Shown piece after piece: positions 41,199 to 50,980 of a DNA stretch of 64,000 nt. Position 1 is the first letter of the stretch. Each line of letters starts with the position of its first letter. The notes beneath the pieces are model-generated. The model did not search any database and was not told the origin of the DNA. It worked only from the letters and a program-made list of their open reading frames with translations. Origin of the DNA: Pseudoalteromonas shioyasakiensis (GTDB taxonomy: Bacteria > Pseudomonadota > Gammaproteobacteria > Enterobacterales > Alteromonadaceae); assembly GCF_001550135.1 (NCBI RefSeq), contig NZ_LRUE01000005.1, positions 248,001 to 312,000 of the forward strand. Reading direction: 5' to 3'. The position numbers and the translations under genes were made by a program.

Positions 41199-42371
41199 GT
41201 GGCTAGTAAAAAACAAATCATTCTCCCTATCGCCGTATTAGTCGGCGGACTTGGAATGGCATTCGCATTTGCCTCTATGAAGCAACCGCCAGTCGAAAAA
41301 CCAGAACAAGATCTGCGCCCGCTTGTATCAATCAAACCGTTAAGTTTTGACGCTATTACCCTTGATGTAAAATCATACGGTATTGTTAAACCTAAAAACC
41401 AAACTGAACTTGTTGCGCAAGTGAGTGGTCAGGTTGTGTCGTTATCAGATCAATTTGTACAAGGTGGATTTGTTAAGCAAGGCGACATTCTAGCACGTAT
41501 TGACCCAAATGATTACGAAGCGGCACTCATTGAAGCTGAAGCCGGTTTGGCACAAGCAAGCTCTGCACTCGAGATTGAACGTGCACAGGTGTCAGTTGCG
41601 CAAGCTGAGTGGGACCGCATCAAAGGTGACTCAAACCAAGTTATTCCATCTGAGCTTTATTTACGTAAACCACAACTTGCTGAAAAACTTGCAAGTTACC
41701 GTGCAGCGCAAGCGAGTGTAAAACGAGCTAAACGTAATCTTGAACGTACATATATTAAAGCACCATACGATGCGATTATTGACGAGCGTCTAATTAGTTT
41801 AGGCAGTGTAGTAAACCCTGGTAACAGCTTTGGTAGCCTGAGCTCAACGTCATTGGCTGAAATTCGTTTACCTGTTGCTGATAAAGATCTGCAATACCTA
41901 AATAACCAAGGAATTGGCGCCAGCGTATCAATTAACGCTGAATTTGCAGGTAAACAAACAACCTGGCAAGCAACTATCGTACGTAGCGAAGGAGTTGTGG
42001 ACCAACGTAGCCGCATGAATTACTTAGTAGCACAAGTAGCAACGCCTTATGAGCAAAAGCAGCCATTACGTTTTGGCTCATACATTAATGCCACTATCGA
42101 AGGCCGTGCATTAGACAACGCAATTGTTGTTCCGCATCACTTAGTTAAAGACAATAAAGTAGCCGTTTTACAAGATGGCGAAACCCTTACTTTTAAAACA
42201 CTTAACATAGTGCGCGAACAAAATGGCATGGTAATCGCCGATAATGGCCTTGCTAATGGTGAACAACTTATTACCTCTGCTCTTGAATACCCAACTGAAG
42301 GCATGGCAGTCAAGCTAGATAATGCAAAACTAAGTGTGCCAACAACGCAGTTAGCGTTAAAAGAGGAATAA
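41199..42371 (+). CDS. RND efflux periplasmic adaptor (membrane fusion protein)
   Basis: About 390 residues. An N-terminal membrane anchor (KKQIILPIAVLVGGLGMAFAF) leads to a lipoyl half-motif (ELVAQVSGQVVSLS), an alpha-hairpin (about 105-165), the second lipoyl half (YIKAPYDAIIDERLISLGSVV) and beta-barrel domains. A GTG at 41184 could add five residues; the GTG at 41199 is preferred because GAGGGA lies nine bases before it. It links the inner-membrane pump encoded three bases downstream to an outer-membrane channel that is not encoded here. Confidence 0.93.
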   Translation: MASKKQIILPIAVLVGGLGMAFAFASMKQPPVEKPEQDLRPLVSIKPLSFDAITLDVKSYGIVKPKNQTELVAQVSGQVVSLSDQFVQGGFVKQGDILARIDPNDYEAALIEAEAGLAQASSALEIERAQVSVAQAEWDRIKGDSNQVIPSELYLRKPQLAEKLASYRAAQASVKRAKRNLERTYIKAPYDAIIDERLISLGSVVNPGNSFGSLSSTSLAEIRLPVADKDLQYLNNQGIGASVSINAEFAGKQTTWQATIVRSEGVVDQRSRMNYLVAQVATPYEQKQPLRFGSYINATIEGRALDNAIVVPHHLVKDNKVAVLQDGETLTFKTLNIVREQNGMVIADNGLANGEQLITSALEYPTEGMAVKLDNAKLSVPTTQLALKEE

Positions 42372-42374
42372 GCC

Positions 42375-45300
42375 ATGACCACGCACAGAGAAAAAGGGCT
42401 TATTGCCTGGTTTGCTCGCAACCCAGTTGCTGCAAACCTACTTATGATCTTCATTTTAGTGGGCGGCTTATTGACAGCAATGTCGGTGCGTAAACAAATG
42501 TTCCCACAGTTTGAAAGTAACTGGATCAGTATTCAAGCTGTCTACCCAGGGGCTGCGCCACAAGAGGTAGAAGAAGGCATCACCATTAAGGTCGAAGAGT
42601 CTTTAGAGGGTCTCGAAGGCATTAAGCGTTTAATTACCTATTCGAACCGTGGTTTTTCACAAGCTTGGATAGAAATCGAAGAAAAGTACGACCCGCAAGA
42701 AGTACTCGATGAAATCAAGATGCAGGTTGATTCAATCAATACCTTCCCTGCGGAGATGGAACGCCCAATTGTTCGCCGTGAAAAGTTTGAGCAAGAAGTT
42801 ATGATTCTCGCGCTGTATGGCGATATGAGTAACTACCAGCTCAAAGAACTTGGTAACGACATAAAAGATGAGCTACAAGCTTTACCACAAATTAACTTGG
42901 TCAACTTTTACAGTGGCTTAAACTATGAAATTGGCATTGAAATCAGCCCAGATAAACTACGTGAGTATGGTTTAACTTTCCGTGATATTGCCACAGCCGT
43001 TCGCAGCTTTTCTGCCAATATGTCTGCAGGTCAAATTCGCTCTGAAAATGGCTACATTTCGATGCGTGTTGAAAATCAAGCGTATCGTGGTAAAGAGTTC
43101 GAAAATCTGCCTTTATTACACTTACCAGATGGTGCACAAGTTTTCTTAGGTGATGTAGCAACAATTAATGACGGCTTTGAAGAAGGCTTACAATACTCTA
43201 AGTACAACGGTAAAAACTCACTAACTTTTGAAGTAAATGCGTCGAAAGATCAAGACATCACTAAAGTTGCTGCTGTATTAAAAAAATATCTAGCAGATAA
43301 AGCACCACAGTTACCAGCAGGCGTAAAACTATCACCGATTGTTGATTTAACTTACTACCTTGAAGGTCGTCTAAACATGATGATCGACAACATGATTTGG
43401 GGTGGTATTTTAGTGATGGTAGTACTGGCGCTATTTTTACCACTACGCTTAGCATTTTGGGTAATGATGGGCTTACCTGTGTCATTCCTAGGTGCATTTT
43501 TAATGATGCCATTGGGCTTTATAGACATCACTGTTAACTTAGCTTCTTTATTCGCATTTATACTGGTGCTCGGGATAGTCGTTGATGATGCTATCGTCGT
43601 CGGTGAGTCTGCCAGTGCTGAAATTGAAAAGCATGGTCACAGCCTAGATAACGTAGTGCGCGGCGTAAAACGCGTTGCTATTCCTGCAACCTTTGGGGTG
43701 TTAACCACAATTGCCGCATTTTTACCACAAACACTGGCAACAGGGCCTGGCTCTGCGTTTTCTAAAGCCATTGGTGGTGTAATTATCCTATGTTTAATTT
43801 TCTCACTAATTGAGTCAAAACTAATTTTACCGGCTCACTTAGCAGCCATGAAAAGTAAACCTGCGAATCCTAAAAATCCATTACATCGCTTACGTTTAGG
43901 TATGGATAAAGGCCTCAAGAACTTTGTTGATAATTACTACACACCATTTATTGGTCGCTGTATTCATTACCGTTACACCGTGATTGTTGGCTTTATCTGT
44001 GTGCTTATTGTTAGTGGCGGTATGTTCGCTGGTGGTTTAGTGAAATTTGTTGCGAATCCTAAAATTCCACATGATTTCCCGCGTATCTCAGTTGAAATGA
44101 ACTTATCTTCGTCTGAGCAAGCAACCCTTGAGACAGCGCAAACCATTGAAAAGCTGATTTTAGATGTCGATAAACAACTTGAAGAGCAATATGGTCAAGC
44201 GATGATCCGCGACTTATCGGTTAGTTTACGCGGTCGTACAAGTGCACGCATTATGGCGATTTTGGTCGAACCGGACTTACGTCCTATTGATACCTTCCAA
44301 TTAAGTGCAATGTGGCGCGAACAAATGCCACCACTGCCAGGTGTGAAAACGCTGAATATTGAAGACAGTATCATGAATGGCGGCCGTGATGACGGTGATG
44401 TTAGCTTTCGCTTAGAAGGCAAAGATATCAATAAACTCAAAGAAGTTGCTGCAAAGTTAAAAGAAAAGCTAAATAGCATGCAAGGCGTAGGTGATGTAAA
44501 TGACTCACTACAATCAGCAACTGACGAGGTTCAACTTGAACTTAAACCGCTTGCTTACAGCTTAGGGTTAACCCTTTCAGATGTGGCATCACAAGTTAGC
44601 TTTAGCTACTACGGTTTAGAAGCGCAACGTATTTTACGTGACGGCGAAGAGATCAAAGTAATGATCCGCTACCCTCGTGAATCGCGAAACGCAGTAAGTG
44701 ACATCACAGATGCACGTATCATTACACCAACGGGTGTTGAAGTACCGCTTGCTGAGGTTGCTAAAGTAAACATTGTAGATGGTGTAAACCGTATTCGTCG
44801 TGAAAATGCTAAACGTACTGTAAACGTTTGGGCTGCGGTTAATACTGACCAAGCTGAACCATTTGCCATTGCAAAAGAAATTCGTGACGAATACTTACCT
44901 AGCCTACTGAAAAGCTACCCAGGTGTAGAAAGTAATGTGGCAGGTCGTATTCAAGAAGAAATGGATAGTGTGGCAGAACAAGTACGTGATTTTGCTTTAT
45001 CAATGATGATTATCTTTGCGTTACTTGCTATTCCACTACGTTCGTACTCACAGCCATTTATCATCATGTCGGTTATTCCATTCGGTGTCATTGGTGCAAT
45101 GTTCGGTCATATGATTTTAGGTATGACAATGAGTAGCTTATCGGTATTCGGTATCATCGCTGTTGCAGGTGTGGTCGTAAACGACTCGCTAGTGATGGTC
45201 GACTTTGTCAATAAAGCTCGCGCTGAAGGTGTTGCAACCAAAGAGGCTGTAATGCAAGCCGGTGCGCGTCGTTTTAGAGCAATATTACTGACCTCAATAA

Positions 45301-45527
45301 CGACCTTTATTGGTGTATTACCAATCATTATGGAAACAAGCTTACAAGCAAAAATCGTTATCCCAATGGCTGTATCACTGGCATTCGGGGTTTTATTTGC
45401 AACGGTCATTACGCTTATTTTAATCCCTTGTCAGTACGTCGCGTTAGAAGACTTTAAACGCTTAATTGGCAAGCTAAGAGGTAAAAAAGCAGAGCCAGAA
45501 GCAAAATTACAAACAACCAGTAATTAA
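42375..45527 (+). CDS. RND-family efflux permease
   Basis: 1,050 residues, twelve membrane segments and two large periplasmic loops, of the AcrB/HAE-like superfamily. The start LIAWFARNPVAANLLMIFILVGG, YPGAAPQEVEEGITIKVEE, and the proton-relay region LGIVVDDAIVVGE with two Asp in TM4 are visible, as is GIIAVAGVVVNDSLVMVDF in the second half. It exports a toxic or envelope compound using the proton gradient. The adaptor gene is three bases upstream; a strong terminator follows. Confidence 0.95.
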   Translation: MTTHREKGLIAWFARNPVAANLLMIFILVGGLLTAMSVRKQMFPQFESNWISIQAVYPGAAPQEVEEGITIKVEESLEGLEGIKRLITYSNRGFSQAWIEIEEKYDPQEVLDEIKMQVDSINTFPAEMERPIVRREKFEQEVMILALYGDMSNYQLKELGNDIKDELQALPQINLVNFYSGLNYEIGIEISPDKLREYGLTFRDIATAVRSFSANMSAGQIRSENGYISMRVENQAYRGKEFENLPLLHLPDGAQVFLGDVATINDGFEEGLQYSKYNGKNSLTFEVNASKDQDITKVAAVLKKYLADKAPQLPAGVKLSPIVDLTYYLEGRLNMMIDNMIWGGILVMVVLALFLPLRLAFWVMMGLPVSFLGAFLMMPLGFIDITVNLASLFAFILVLGIVVDDAIVVGESASAEIEKHGHSLDNVVRGVKRVAIPATFGVLTTIAAFLPQTLATGPGSAFSKAIGGVIILCLIFSLIESKLILPAHLAAMKSKPANPKNPLHRLRLGMDKGLKNFVDNYYTPFIGRCIHYRYTVIVGFICVLIVSGGMFAGGLVKFVANPKIPHDFPRISVEMNLSSSEQATLETAQTIEKLILDVDKQLEEQYGQAMIRDLSVSLRGRTSARIMAILVEPDLRPIDTFQLSAMWREQMPPLPGVKTLNIEDSIMNGGRDDGDVSFRLEGKDINKLKEVAAKLKEKLNSMQGVGDVNDSLQSATDEVQLELKPLAYSLGLTLSDVASQVSFSYYGLEAQRILRDGEEIKVMIRYPRESRNAVSDITDARIITPTGVEVPLAEVAKVNIVDGVNRIRRENAKRTVNVWAAVNTDQAEPFAIAKEIRDEYLPSLLKSYPGVESNVAGRIQEEMDSVAEQVRDFALSMMIIFALLAIPLRSYSQPFIIMSVIPFGVIGAMFGHMILGMTMSSLSVFGIIAVAGVVVNDSLVMVDFVNKARAEGVATKEAVMQAGARRFRAILLTSITTFIGVLPIIMETSLQAKIVIPMAVSLAFGVLFATVITLILIPCQYVALEDFKRLIGKLRGKKAEPEAKLQTTSN

Positions 45528-45550
45528 GCCCCTCTCACGATCCCAACCGA

Positions 45551-45583
45551 ACGCTTGGCAATAAATTTGCCAAGCGTTTTTTA
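45551..45583 (+). terminator. Terminator of the RND efflux operon
   Basis: ACGCTTGGCA / TGCCAAGCGT 10-bp stem with a seven-base loop and a T-run. Confidence 0.94.
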
Positions 45584-45684
45584 TTTAAAAATATGTTCCT
45601 ATAAATCGTATTGTTTTGCTAAGCTTAAATGAGCAAAAAAGAAACAATTCAAGAAATTACTAAATACGTTATAAGGACATAGCT

Positions 45685-47301
45685 ATGAAAATTCTACGCT
45701 ACACAGCTTTGGTAAGTTGTTTATCCATTTGTATGCCTGTGCTGGCTGAAAACCAATACTTACAACAACAGCTTGAGCCTATTCTGATTGGTGAGTCTCA
45801 CAGTATAGAAGGACAACAAATCCACTCCCCTGAAATGACCGTTGCCACCTATAAAGCAAATAGTTTTGAACGAGTATGGGACAACGTAAAATATGCCAAG
45901 CAAGCGCTCAACTTAATTGCGCAAGCAGAACTTGAAGGGCTATCTCCTAACGACTATCACTTTGATACATTAATGGCGCTGGCCAGCGAAATAGATAAAC
46001 GCGGAGCGGATGCCGTAGAAGCCCAGTTTGATGTTCTGATGACAGATGCCGTGATGACCTATGCAAAACACTTAATTCGCGGAAAAGTTAACCCTAAACA
46101 ACTAGCAGCCACATGGAACTATGAACAGTTTGATGTCAGCCCAGATGCTGCAGCGGCCTCATTACTTAAACATGTAAAATCCAAAAGCCTTGATAAGGGA
46201 CTTGAAAATCTAAAACCTGTTTTGCCTCATTATAAGCGTTTAAAAGACGCCCTTGTGTTTTATCGAGAGCTTGATGCCACTGGCGAGTTACCTGACTTCG
46301 CACTACAAAACAAGGTATTAAAACCCGGGCAATCAGACCCGGCAGTGCCGCTTTTGAGACAAAAGTTAAAACGACTAAAGTATTTTGACGGCAGTAACAG
46401 TGATGCCACTGATTATAACGATGAGCTAGTCGCAGCAGTTAAACGCTTTCAGAATGCGCATCAAGTTGCTGATGACGGTGTGATTGGCAACGCCACTTTA
46501 AAGCTACTCAACAAAGATTACAGTGAGTACGTTAATGATATTTTAGTAAACCTAGAGCGCATTCGTTGGGTTGATAACACGCTAACAGAGCGCTTCTTAG
46601 TGGTAAATATCGCAGGTTACCTGCTGTATTTATTTGAAGACAATAAATTAAAATGGCAAACCAATGTAGTCGTAGGCAGAAACTACACCAAAACGCCAAT
46701 ATTTAAAGGGCAAATGAGCTATATCGTGATGAACCCAACCTGGACAGTACCGAGGAGTATTTCAGGTGGCATCATCAAAAAAATGAAAGAAAACCCAAAC
46801 TACTTAAACGAGAAAGACTTTGTTGTGGTTGATAGTCGCCGTAACCCAGTAGATAGCGAGAGTATTGATTGGCCGAATGCTAGCCGCAAAAACTTCCCGT
46901 ATTGGTTTGTACAACAGCCTTCAGAGAATAATTCATTAGGGCAAATCAAGTTTATGTTCCCAAATAAATACTCAATCTATTTGCACGATACCCCTGCAAA
47001 AAGTTTATTCCAGCAAGACCAACGTGCATTTAGCCACGGCTGTGTAAGAGTTGATGACCCATTCACCTTAGCTGAGAAAATACTAGAAACCTCAGATAAT
47101 TGGAGCCGTAGTGAAATTGATGACGCCATTGCTGCAAAAGAAACTAAAAAAGTCAGCTTATCAAAACCGCTGGATGTACTGTTAATGTATTGGACCGTTG
47201 CGGGTAACGACGAGGGCCTACAATTTTATACCGACGTTTATAATCGCGATGGCGCGTTATTAAAAGCACTCACCACACCATTAGCAAACAATAGAATTTA
47301 G
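45685..47301 (+). CDS. L,D-transpeptidase, YcbB/LdtD-like
   Basis: 538 residues with a signal peptide (to VLAEN), an N-terminal scaffold domain, a peptidoglycan-binding domain (about 210-275: PAVPLLRQKLKRLKYF ... VKRFQNAHQVADDGVIGNATL) and a YkuD catalytic domain (about 295-480). The catalytic Cys453 is in AFSHGCVRVDDP, with the His of YLHDTPAK upstream. It makes 3-3 peptidoglycan crosslinks in the periplasm. It is followed eight bases later by a peptidase gene of the same compartment. Confidence 0.94.
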   Translation: MKILRYTALVSCLSICMPVLAENQYLQQQLEPILIGESHSIEGQQIHSPEMTVATYKANSFERVWDNVKYAKQALNLIAQAELEGLSPNDYHFDTLMALASEIDKRGADAVEAQFDVLMTDAVMTYAKHLIRGKVNPKQLAATWNYEQFDVSPDAAAASLLKHVKSKSLDKGLENLKPVLPHYKRLKDALVFYRELDATGELPDFALQNKVLKPGQSDPAVPLLRQKLKRLKYFDGSNSDATDYNDELVAAVKRFQNAHQVADDGVIGNATLKLLNKDYSEYVNDILVNLERIRWVDNTLTERFLVVNIAGYLLYLFEDNKLKWQTNVVVGRNYTKTPIFKGQMSYIVMNPTWTVPRSISGGIIKKMKENPNYLNEKDFVVVDSRRNPVDSESIDWPNASRKNFPYWFVQQPSENNSLGQIKFMFPNKYSIYLHDTPAKSLFQQDQRAFSHGCVRVDDPFTLAEKILETSDNWSRSEIDDAIAAKETKKVSLSKPLDVLLMYWTVAGNDEGLQFYTDVYNRDGALLKALTTPLANNRI

Positions 47302-47309
47302 AGGTCACT

Positions 47310-48173
47310 ATGTATTTCAGCCGTATTATTTTTAGTGTGTGCTTAGCGTTAACTACATGCTCTGTTGCTGCCATTGAATTAACTGATTCGCTGCACAGCC
47401 TTGTACTTGATGCAAAACAAGTGCTAACACTTGATAACACGGCTGATTTTGTTCCAACTGCAGTATCAGATGTTGAGACTGAGCGATTAGGGCCAAATAG
47501 CATTGCCGTTTATGCCCCAGAAAATGCAGGGTTTTATAGCCTAGTACTGAGTAACAACAAAACGAGAAAACGCTTACTCGTTATAGTGAAAAAACCATTC
47601 AATGCTAGCAATAAGCGATTGAATAATTATCAAATAGGCCTCTACCCTGCCCCTTATAAAGGCTATACACAATACAGTGCGCCAAACGGGTTTATAGAAA
47701 TTTTTGAGAAAGACCTAACACGCCAGCTGACTCCTCATGTGCAAGTTAAAAATGTAATTTGTAAGCAAGTGAGTGGCTTTCCAAAGTATCTTTATGTCAA
47801 CAACGATGGCTTGATGATGCTCGAAGAGCTGCTCACGTTTGTACAAAATGAAGGGATTAAAGTAAGCAAATTTGCCTTTATCAGCGGCTATAGAACCCCC
47901 CATTACAATCGCTCAATTGGTAATGGCAAACACAGCCGACACCAATATGGCGATGCCTTTGACCTTTATATAGATGAAGATGGTGATGGCCGAATGGACG
48001 ATTTAAATGGCGATGGTAAACTAACGATTGCTGATGTTGATGTGCTTTATAAAGTGTTTGAAAAGTTCCAAAAACACAGTCGCTATAATGGCGGTATTGG
48101 CCGCTATAAACCCGCCTCCCACCACGGTGGTTTTGTTCACATAGATAACCGTGGATTTACCGCTAGGTGGTAA
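47310..48173 (+). CDS. DUF882/M15-type peptidoglycan peptidase with EF-hand-like insert
   Basis: 287 residues with a signal peptide (to VAA). The C-terminal zinc peptidase domain shows SGYRTPHYNRSIG, the metal-binding HSRHQYGDAFDLY and the final HHGGFVHIDNRG. Between them an acidic DEDGDGRMDDLNGDG stretch has two DxDxDG-like loops, resembling calcium-binding EF-hand or dockerin motifs. It probably trims peptide stems in the periplasm beside the L,D-transpeptidase, with which it is co-transcribed. Confidence 0.88.
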   Translation: MYFSRIIFSVCLALTTCSVAAIELTDSLHSLVLDAKQVLTLDNTADFVPTAVSDVETERLGPNSIAVYAPENAGFYSLVLSNNKTRKRLLVIVKKPFNASNKRLNNYQIGLYPAPYKGYTQYSAPNGFIEIFEKDLTRQLTPHVQVKNVICKQVSGFPKYLYVNNDGLMMLEELLTFVQNEGIKVSKFAFISGYRTPHYNRSIGNGKHSRHQYGDAFDLYIDEDGDGRMDDLNGDGKLTIADVDVLYKVFEKFQKHSRYNGGIGRYKPASHHGGFVHIDNRGFTARW

Positions 48174-48226
48174 TTCTTATCAGTCAAGCCATGCGTAATG
48201 AAATTTTGTACCGGTTAATATAAAAA

Positions 48227-48256
48227 TGAAGCTACCAAGGTAGCCTCACTTTTTAC
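48227..48256 (+). terminator. Terminator of the ldt-peptidase operon
   Basis: GAAGCTACC / GGTAGCCTC stem (one mismatch, two-base turn) followed by CACTTTTTA. Confidence 0.75.
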
Positions 48257-48260
48257 TTAT

Positions 48261-48288
48261 AGCTTATAGCTCAAAACTTAAAGCTTTT
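48261..48288. repeat. Degenerate heptanucleotide repeat at the ribB 3' end
   Basis: Four heptads can be read, AGCTTAT, AGCTCAA, AACTTAA and AGCTTTT. The last overlaps the ribB stop codon. They resemble the perfect arrays at 27321 and 60514 but have decayed or arisen independently. Confidence 0.4.
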
Positions 48289-48946
48289 AACATGCTTGTT
48301 TTTGCGTTGCTTGGATATAAGCAACTAAATCTTCAATCGATACAACGGGCATGTTGTGCTCACTGGCAAACTTGCTAACTTCAGGCAAGCGAGCCATTGA
48401 ACCATCTGGATTCGTTAATTCGCAAATTACACCAAACGGTGTTAAACCTGCTAACTGCATTAAATCAACCGATGCCTCGGTATGACCACGACGAACTAAT
48501 ACACCACCGGTTTGTGCTCGCAGTCCAAACACATGCCCAGGGCGAGATAAATCTTCAGGCTTTGCATTGTCTGCTGTTGCCGCTTTAATGGTGGTTACAC
48601 GATCAGCCGCTGAAACGCCGGTTGTCACGCCCGTTTTAGCTTCAATAGTCACTGTATAAGCTGTTTTGTTCTGGCTGGTGTTATGCTCAACCATTTGTGG
48701 TAAATCAAGCTGTTTAACACGCTCATCGCCCATGCAAAGACACACAATACCGCTGCCTTCACGGATCATCATGGCCATTTGCTCTGTGGTCAGGTGCTGT
48801 GCTGAGTACACAAAATCACCTTCGTTTTCACGGTTTTCGTCATCTACCACAAGTACGCCTTCACCTTGCTGCAAAGCAGCAATCGCACGTTCAACGCGTT
48901 CAAGTGGTTCGCCAAATTGGCTGAGTAAAGAAGACTGAATCATCAT
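48287..48946 (-). CDS. ribB: 3,4-dihydroxy-2-butanone 4-phosphate synthase
   Basis: 219 residues, RibB only, without a fused GTP cyclohydrolase II domain. It converts ribulose 5-phosphate to the four-carbon riboflavin precursor. [14 protein letters not shown] is the metal-binding active-site loop; [37 protein letters not shown] and [15 protein letters not shown] follow. The long leader carries an FMN riboswitch, so expression should fall when FMN is plentiful. Confidence 0.97.
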   Translation of the reverse strand: MMIQSSLLSQFGEPLERVERAIAALQQGEGVLVVDDENRENEGDFVYSAQHLTTEQMAMMIREGSGIVCLCMGDERVKQLDLPQMVEHNTSQNKTAYTVTIEAKTGVTTGVSAADRVTTIKAATADNAKPEDLSRPGHVFGLRAQTGGVLVRRGHTEASVDLMQLAGLTPFGVICELTNPDGSMARLPEVSKFASEHNMPVVSIEDLVAYIQATQKQAC

Positions 48947-49001
48947 TTTTAATACCTATTAAATTAAATATGAAAAGATTCAGGACATTGAAAGGCACAG
49001 C

Positions 49002-49026
49002 AAAAAAGACCACCCGCAGGCAGCCA
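49002..49026 (-). terminator. Putative FMN-riboswitch expression-platform terminator
   Basis: On the minus strand GGCTGCC pairs, with several G-U pairs, to GGGTGGTC and is followed by TTTTTT. It lies between the aptamer and ribB, where a ligand-controlled terminator is expected. The stem is weak on paper. Confidence 0.5.
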
Positions 49027-49050
49027 ATTACTGTTTTATAGATAAACTAT

Positions 49051-49190
49051 ATTCTCTTTCATCCGGACTATCACCGTCGGCTCTGGCCTCTCACCAGATC
49101 TGCTGACCTTCAACCAAAGTTAAAGCGCTCGCGGGCTCACTTAAATTTAAAGTATACCGCCGGTGGGGAATTTCACCCCGCCCTGAGAAT
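49051..49190 (-). promoter_or_regulatory. FMN riboswitch (RFN element) controlling ribB
   Basis: Read on the minus strand: AGGGCGGGGTGAAATTCCCC, ACCGGCGGTA, GAGCCCGCGAGCG, GATCTGGTGAGAGGCCAGAG, CCGACGGT and ATAGTCCGGATGAAAGAGAA occur in consensus order, with TTCTC/GAGAA ends forming P1. This is an essentially complete RFN consensus. Confidence 0.97.
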
Positions 49191-49241
49191 GTTGCTTAAT
49201 CAATAAGATGAATAAGCCTCGCTATTCTATACCCAAAATAG

Positions 49242-50180
49242 TTAGTTATCGAGTACCCGCTTATCTAATATGCCTTTTTCAATCAGTTGATTGAGTATCG
49301 CCTTGGTTTTTTCTCGGCATATATCACGCACTAGACGAACCGCGGGTGTAATGGACTGTCTACTTGGGCATATTAGCCAAAGCTCTGCACATAAGTGAGG
49401 GTAATTTTGCATTACTGGCACTACCCGCCCACTTAGTAAATCATCACTGATATCAATACATGATTTAACCGCTAGGCCTTTACCAGCCACACACCAACGC
49501 CTTACCAAATCACCATCATTAGATGCTCGACGGCCTTGCATTTTCACCTTAAAACGCTCGGTTCCATCGGTAAATTCCCAGACATTATTGATGATATCTT
49601 GCAGTTGATAAAATAGACCCTGATGCTGATTTAATTCATCGGGATGTGTCGGCGTGCCATGTTCGGCAATGTACTCTGGAGTTGCACATAACAGCCGCGG
49701 AACATTACAAATTTTAAAGCCATATAAATTTGAGTCGGATGGCGAGCCATACCTAAGCGCAAAATCAACGGAGTCTCGGTAAAAGTCGACATTACTATCG
49801 CTAATATGCGGGCGCATACTCAGCTTTGGATATTCATCAAGTAACTCATCTAACCATGGGATAATGATGTTGCGGCCTAAGTCTGAAGATAGTGCAACCC
49901 TGAGCTCGCCTTCGATTTCATCATGCTCACCTTTTAACGCAAGTGTGGCTTGCTCAAGCATGAGCACTGCTTGCTGACACTGAGGTAAAAAGCGCTCCCC
50001 AGCCGCAGATAACCGCAAATGACGAGTTGTTCGAACAAATAACTCCGCACCCAGCGCTGCTTCAACACGCTTAATAGCAGCGCTGGCGGTAGCGGCTCGC
50101 ATGTCTAATTTGGCTGCTGCGGTTGTAATACTACGAAACTCAGCAACCTTGAGGATTAATTTGAGATCTTCAACCAACAT
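49242..50180 (-). CDS. LysR-family transcriptional regulator
   Basis: 312 residues: N-terminal winged helix (RSITTAAAKLDMRAATASAAIKRVEAALG, in pieces), then the LysR substrate-binding domain (ELRVALSSDLGRNIIIPWL ... GKGLAVKSCIDISDDLLSGR). It belongs to the large group typified by YhaJ/DmlR-type regulators. It is divergent from the nitroreductase gene with a short shared intergenic region, so it is the likely controller of that gene. Effector unknown. Confidence 0.93.
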   Translation of the reverse strand: MLVEDLKLILKVAEFRSITTAAAKLDMRAATASAAIKRVEAALGAELFVRTTRHLRLSAAGERFLPQCQQAVLMLEQATLALKGEHDEIEGELRVALSSDLGRNIIIPWLDELLDEYPKLSMRPHISDSNVDFYRDSVDFALRYGSPSDSNLYGFKICNVPRLLCATPEYIAEHGTPTHPDELNQHQGLFYQLQDIINNVWEFTDGTERFKVKMQGRRASNDGDLVRRWCVAGKGLAVKSCIDISDDLLSGRVVPVMQNYPHLCAELWLICPSRQSITPAVRLVRDICREKTKAILNQLIEKGILDKRVLDN

Positions 50181-50282
50181 ATTAACTAAAAATTTTTGAT
50201 AATGTTTATTCGATTATGCGCTTTATCGTAAAGTATGCAAGGCGTAAACTGCACCTAATTGTTATACATGCGGGAGCAAATC

Positions 50283-50939
50283 ATGACACACCCAATCATT
50301 TCTGACTTACAACGCCGTTATACAAGTAAACGTTACGACGCTTCAAAACAAATTAGCCAAGCAGACTTAGCTGTAATTTTAGAAGCATTACGCCTGTCGC
50401 CATCGTCTATTAATTCTCAACCATGGAAATTTGTGGTAATTGAATCAGAGCAAGGTAAACAGCGTCTGCATGATAGTTTTGCAAATAAGTTTCAGTTTAA
50501 CCAAGTTCATGCAAAAGCGGCATCACACACCATTTTATTTGCTTATAACCCAAGCTATAAACGTGCTGATTATGAAAAAGTAATTGATGCCGATATTGCT
50601 AATGGCCGTACAAAAGCTGAAAACAAAGAGCAGGCCTTTGGTGCCTTCGCCTTTGTTGATTTAAATACAGATGAACAAGGTGATAACGCCGCTTGGACTA
50701 AAGCTCAAACCTACATTGCATTAGGTAATACCATGCACACAGTGGCTCGTTTAGGTTTAGATTCAACACCGATGGAAGGTGTCGATAAAGACTTACTTGG
50801 TGAGCTTTTTGCTGATGAGTTAGATGGTTATGTATGTGAAGTGGCACTCGCTATTGGTTATCACGAGCCAGAGCAAGATTATAATGCTGCATTACCAAAA
50901 TCGCGTTTAGATAAAGATGCGGTGATTACTGTAGTTTAA
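50283..50939 (+). CDS. nfsB: Oxygen-insensitive NAD(P)H nitroreductase (NfsB-like)
   Basis: 218 residues from the ATG at 50283, which has GGGAG nine bases before it; the frame is open for eight more codons but has no better start. RYTSKRYDASKQIS, LRLSPSSINSQPWKFVV and the C-terminal EVALAIGYHEPEQDYN are typical of FMN-binding NfsB/dihydropteridine reductases. It reduces nitroaromatics and quinones with two electrons. The divergent LysR gene is probably its regulator. Confidence 0.9.
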   Translation: MTHPIISDLQRRYTSKRYDASKQISQADLAVILEALRLSPSSINSQPWKFVVIESEQGKQRLHDSFANKFQFNQVHAKAASHTILFAYNPSYKRADYEKVIDADIANGRTKAENKEQAFGAFAFVDLNTDEQGDNAAWTKAQTYIALGNTMHTVARLGLDSTPMEGVDKDLLGELFADELDGYVCEVALAIGYHEPEQDYNAALPKSRLDKDAVITVV

Positions 50940-50948
50940 AGCCTAAAG

Positions 50949-50980
50949 ATTATGCAGGCTTTGCCTGCATAATTGTTATT
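50949..50980. terminator. Perfect inverted repeat between convergent nfsB and S66 peptidase genes
   Basis: ATTATGCAGGC and GCCTGCATAAT form an 11-bp perfect stem with a TTT loop. The flanking T-tract is weak, so termination efficiency is uncertain. Confidence 0.7.

Noticed and set aside
45107..45409. Minus-strand 100-residue ORF opposite the RND permease
   Set aside because: A shadow frame of a conserved membrane protein, without start signals or family features.
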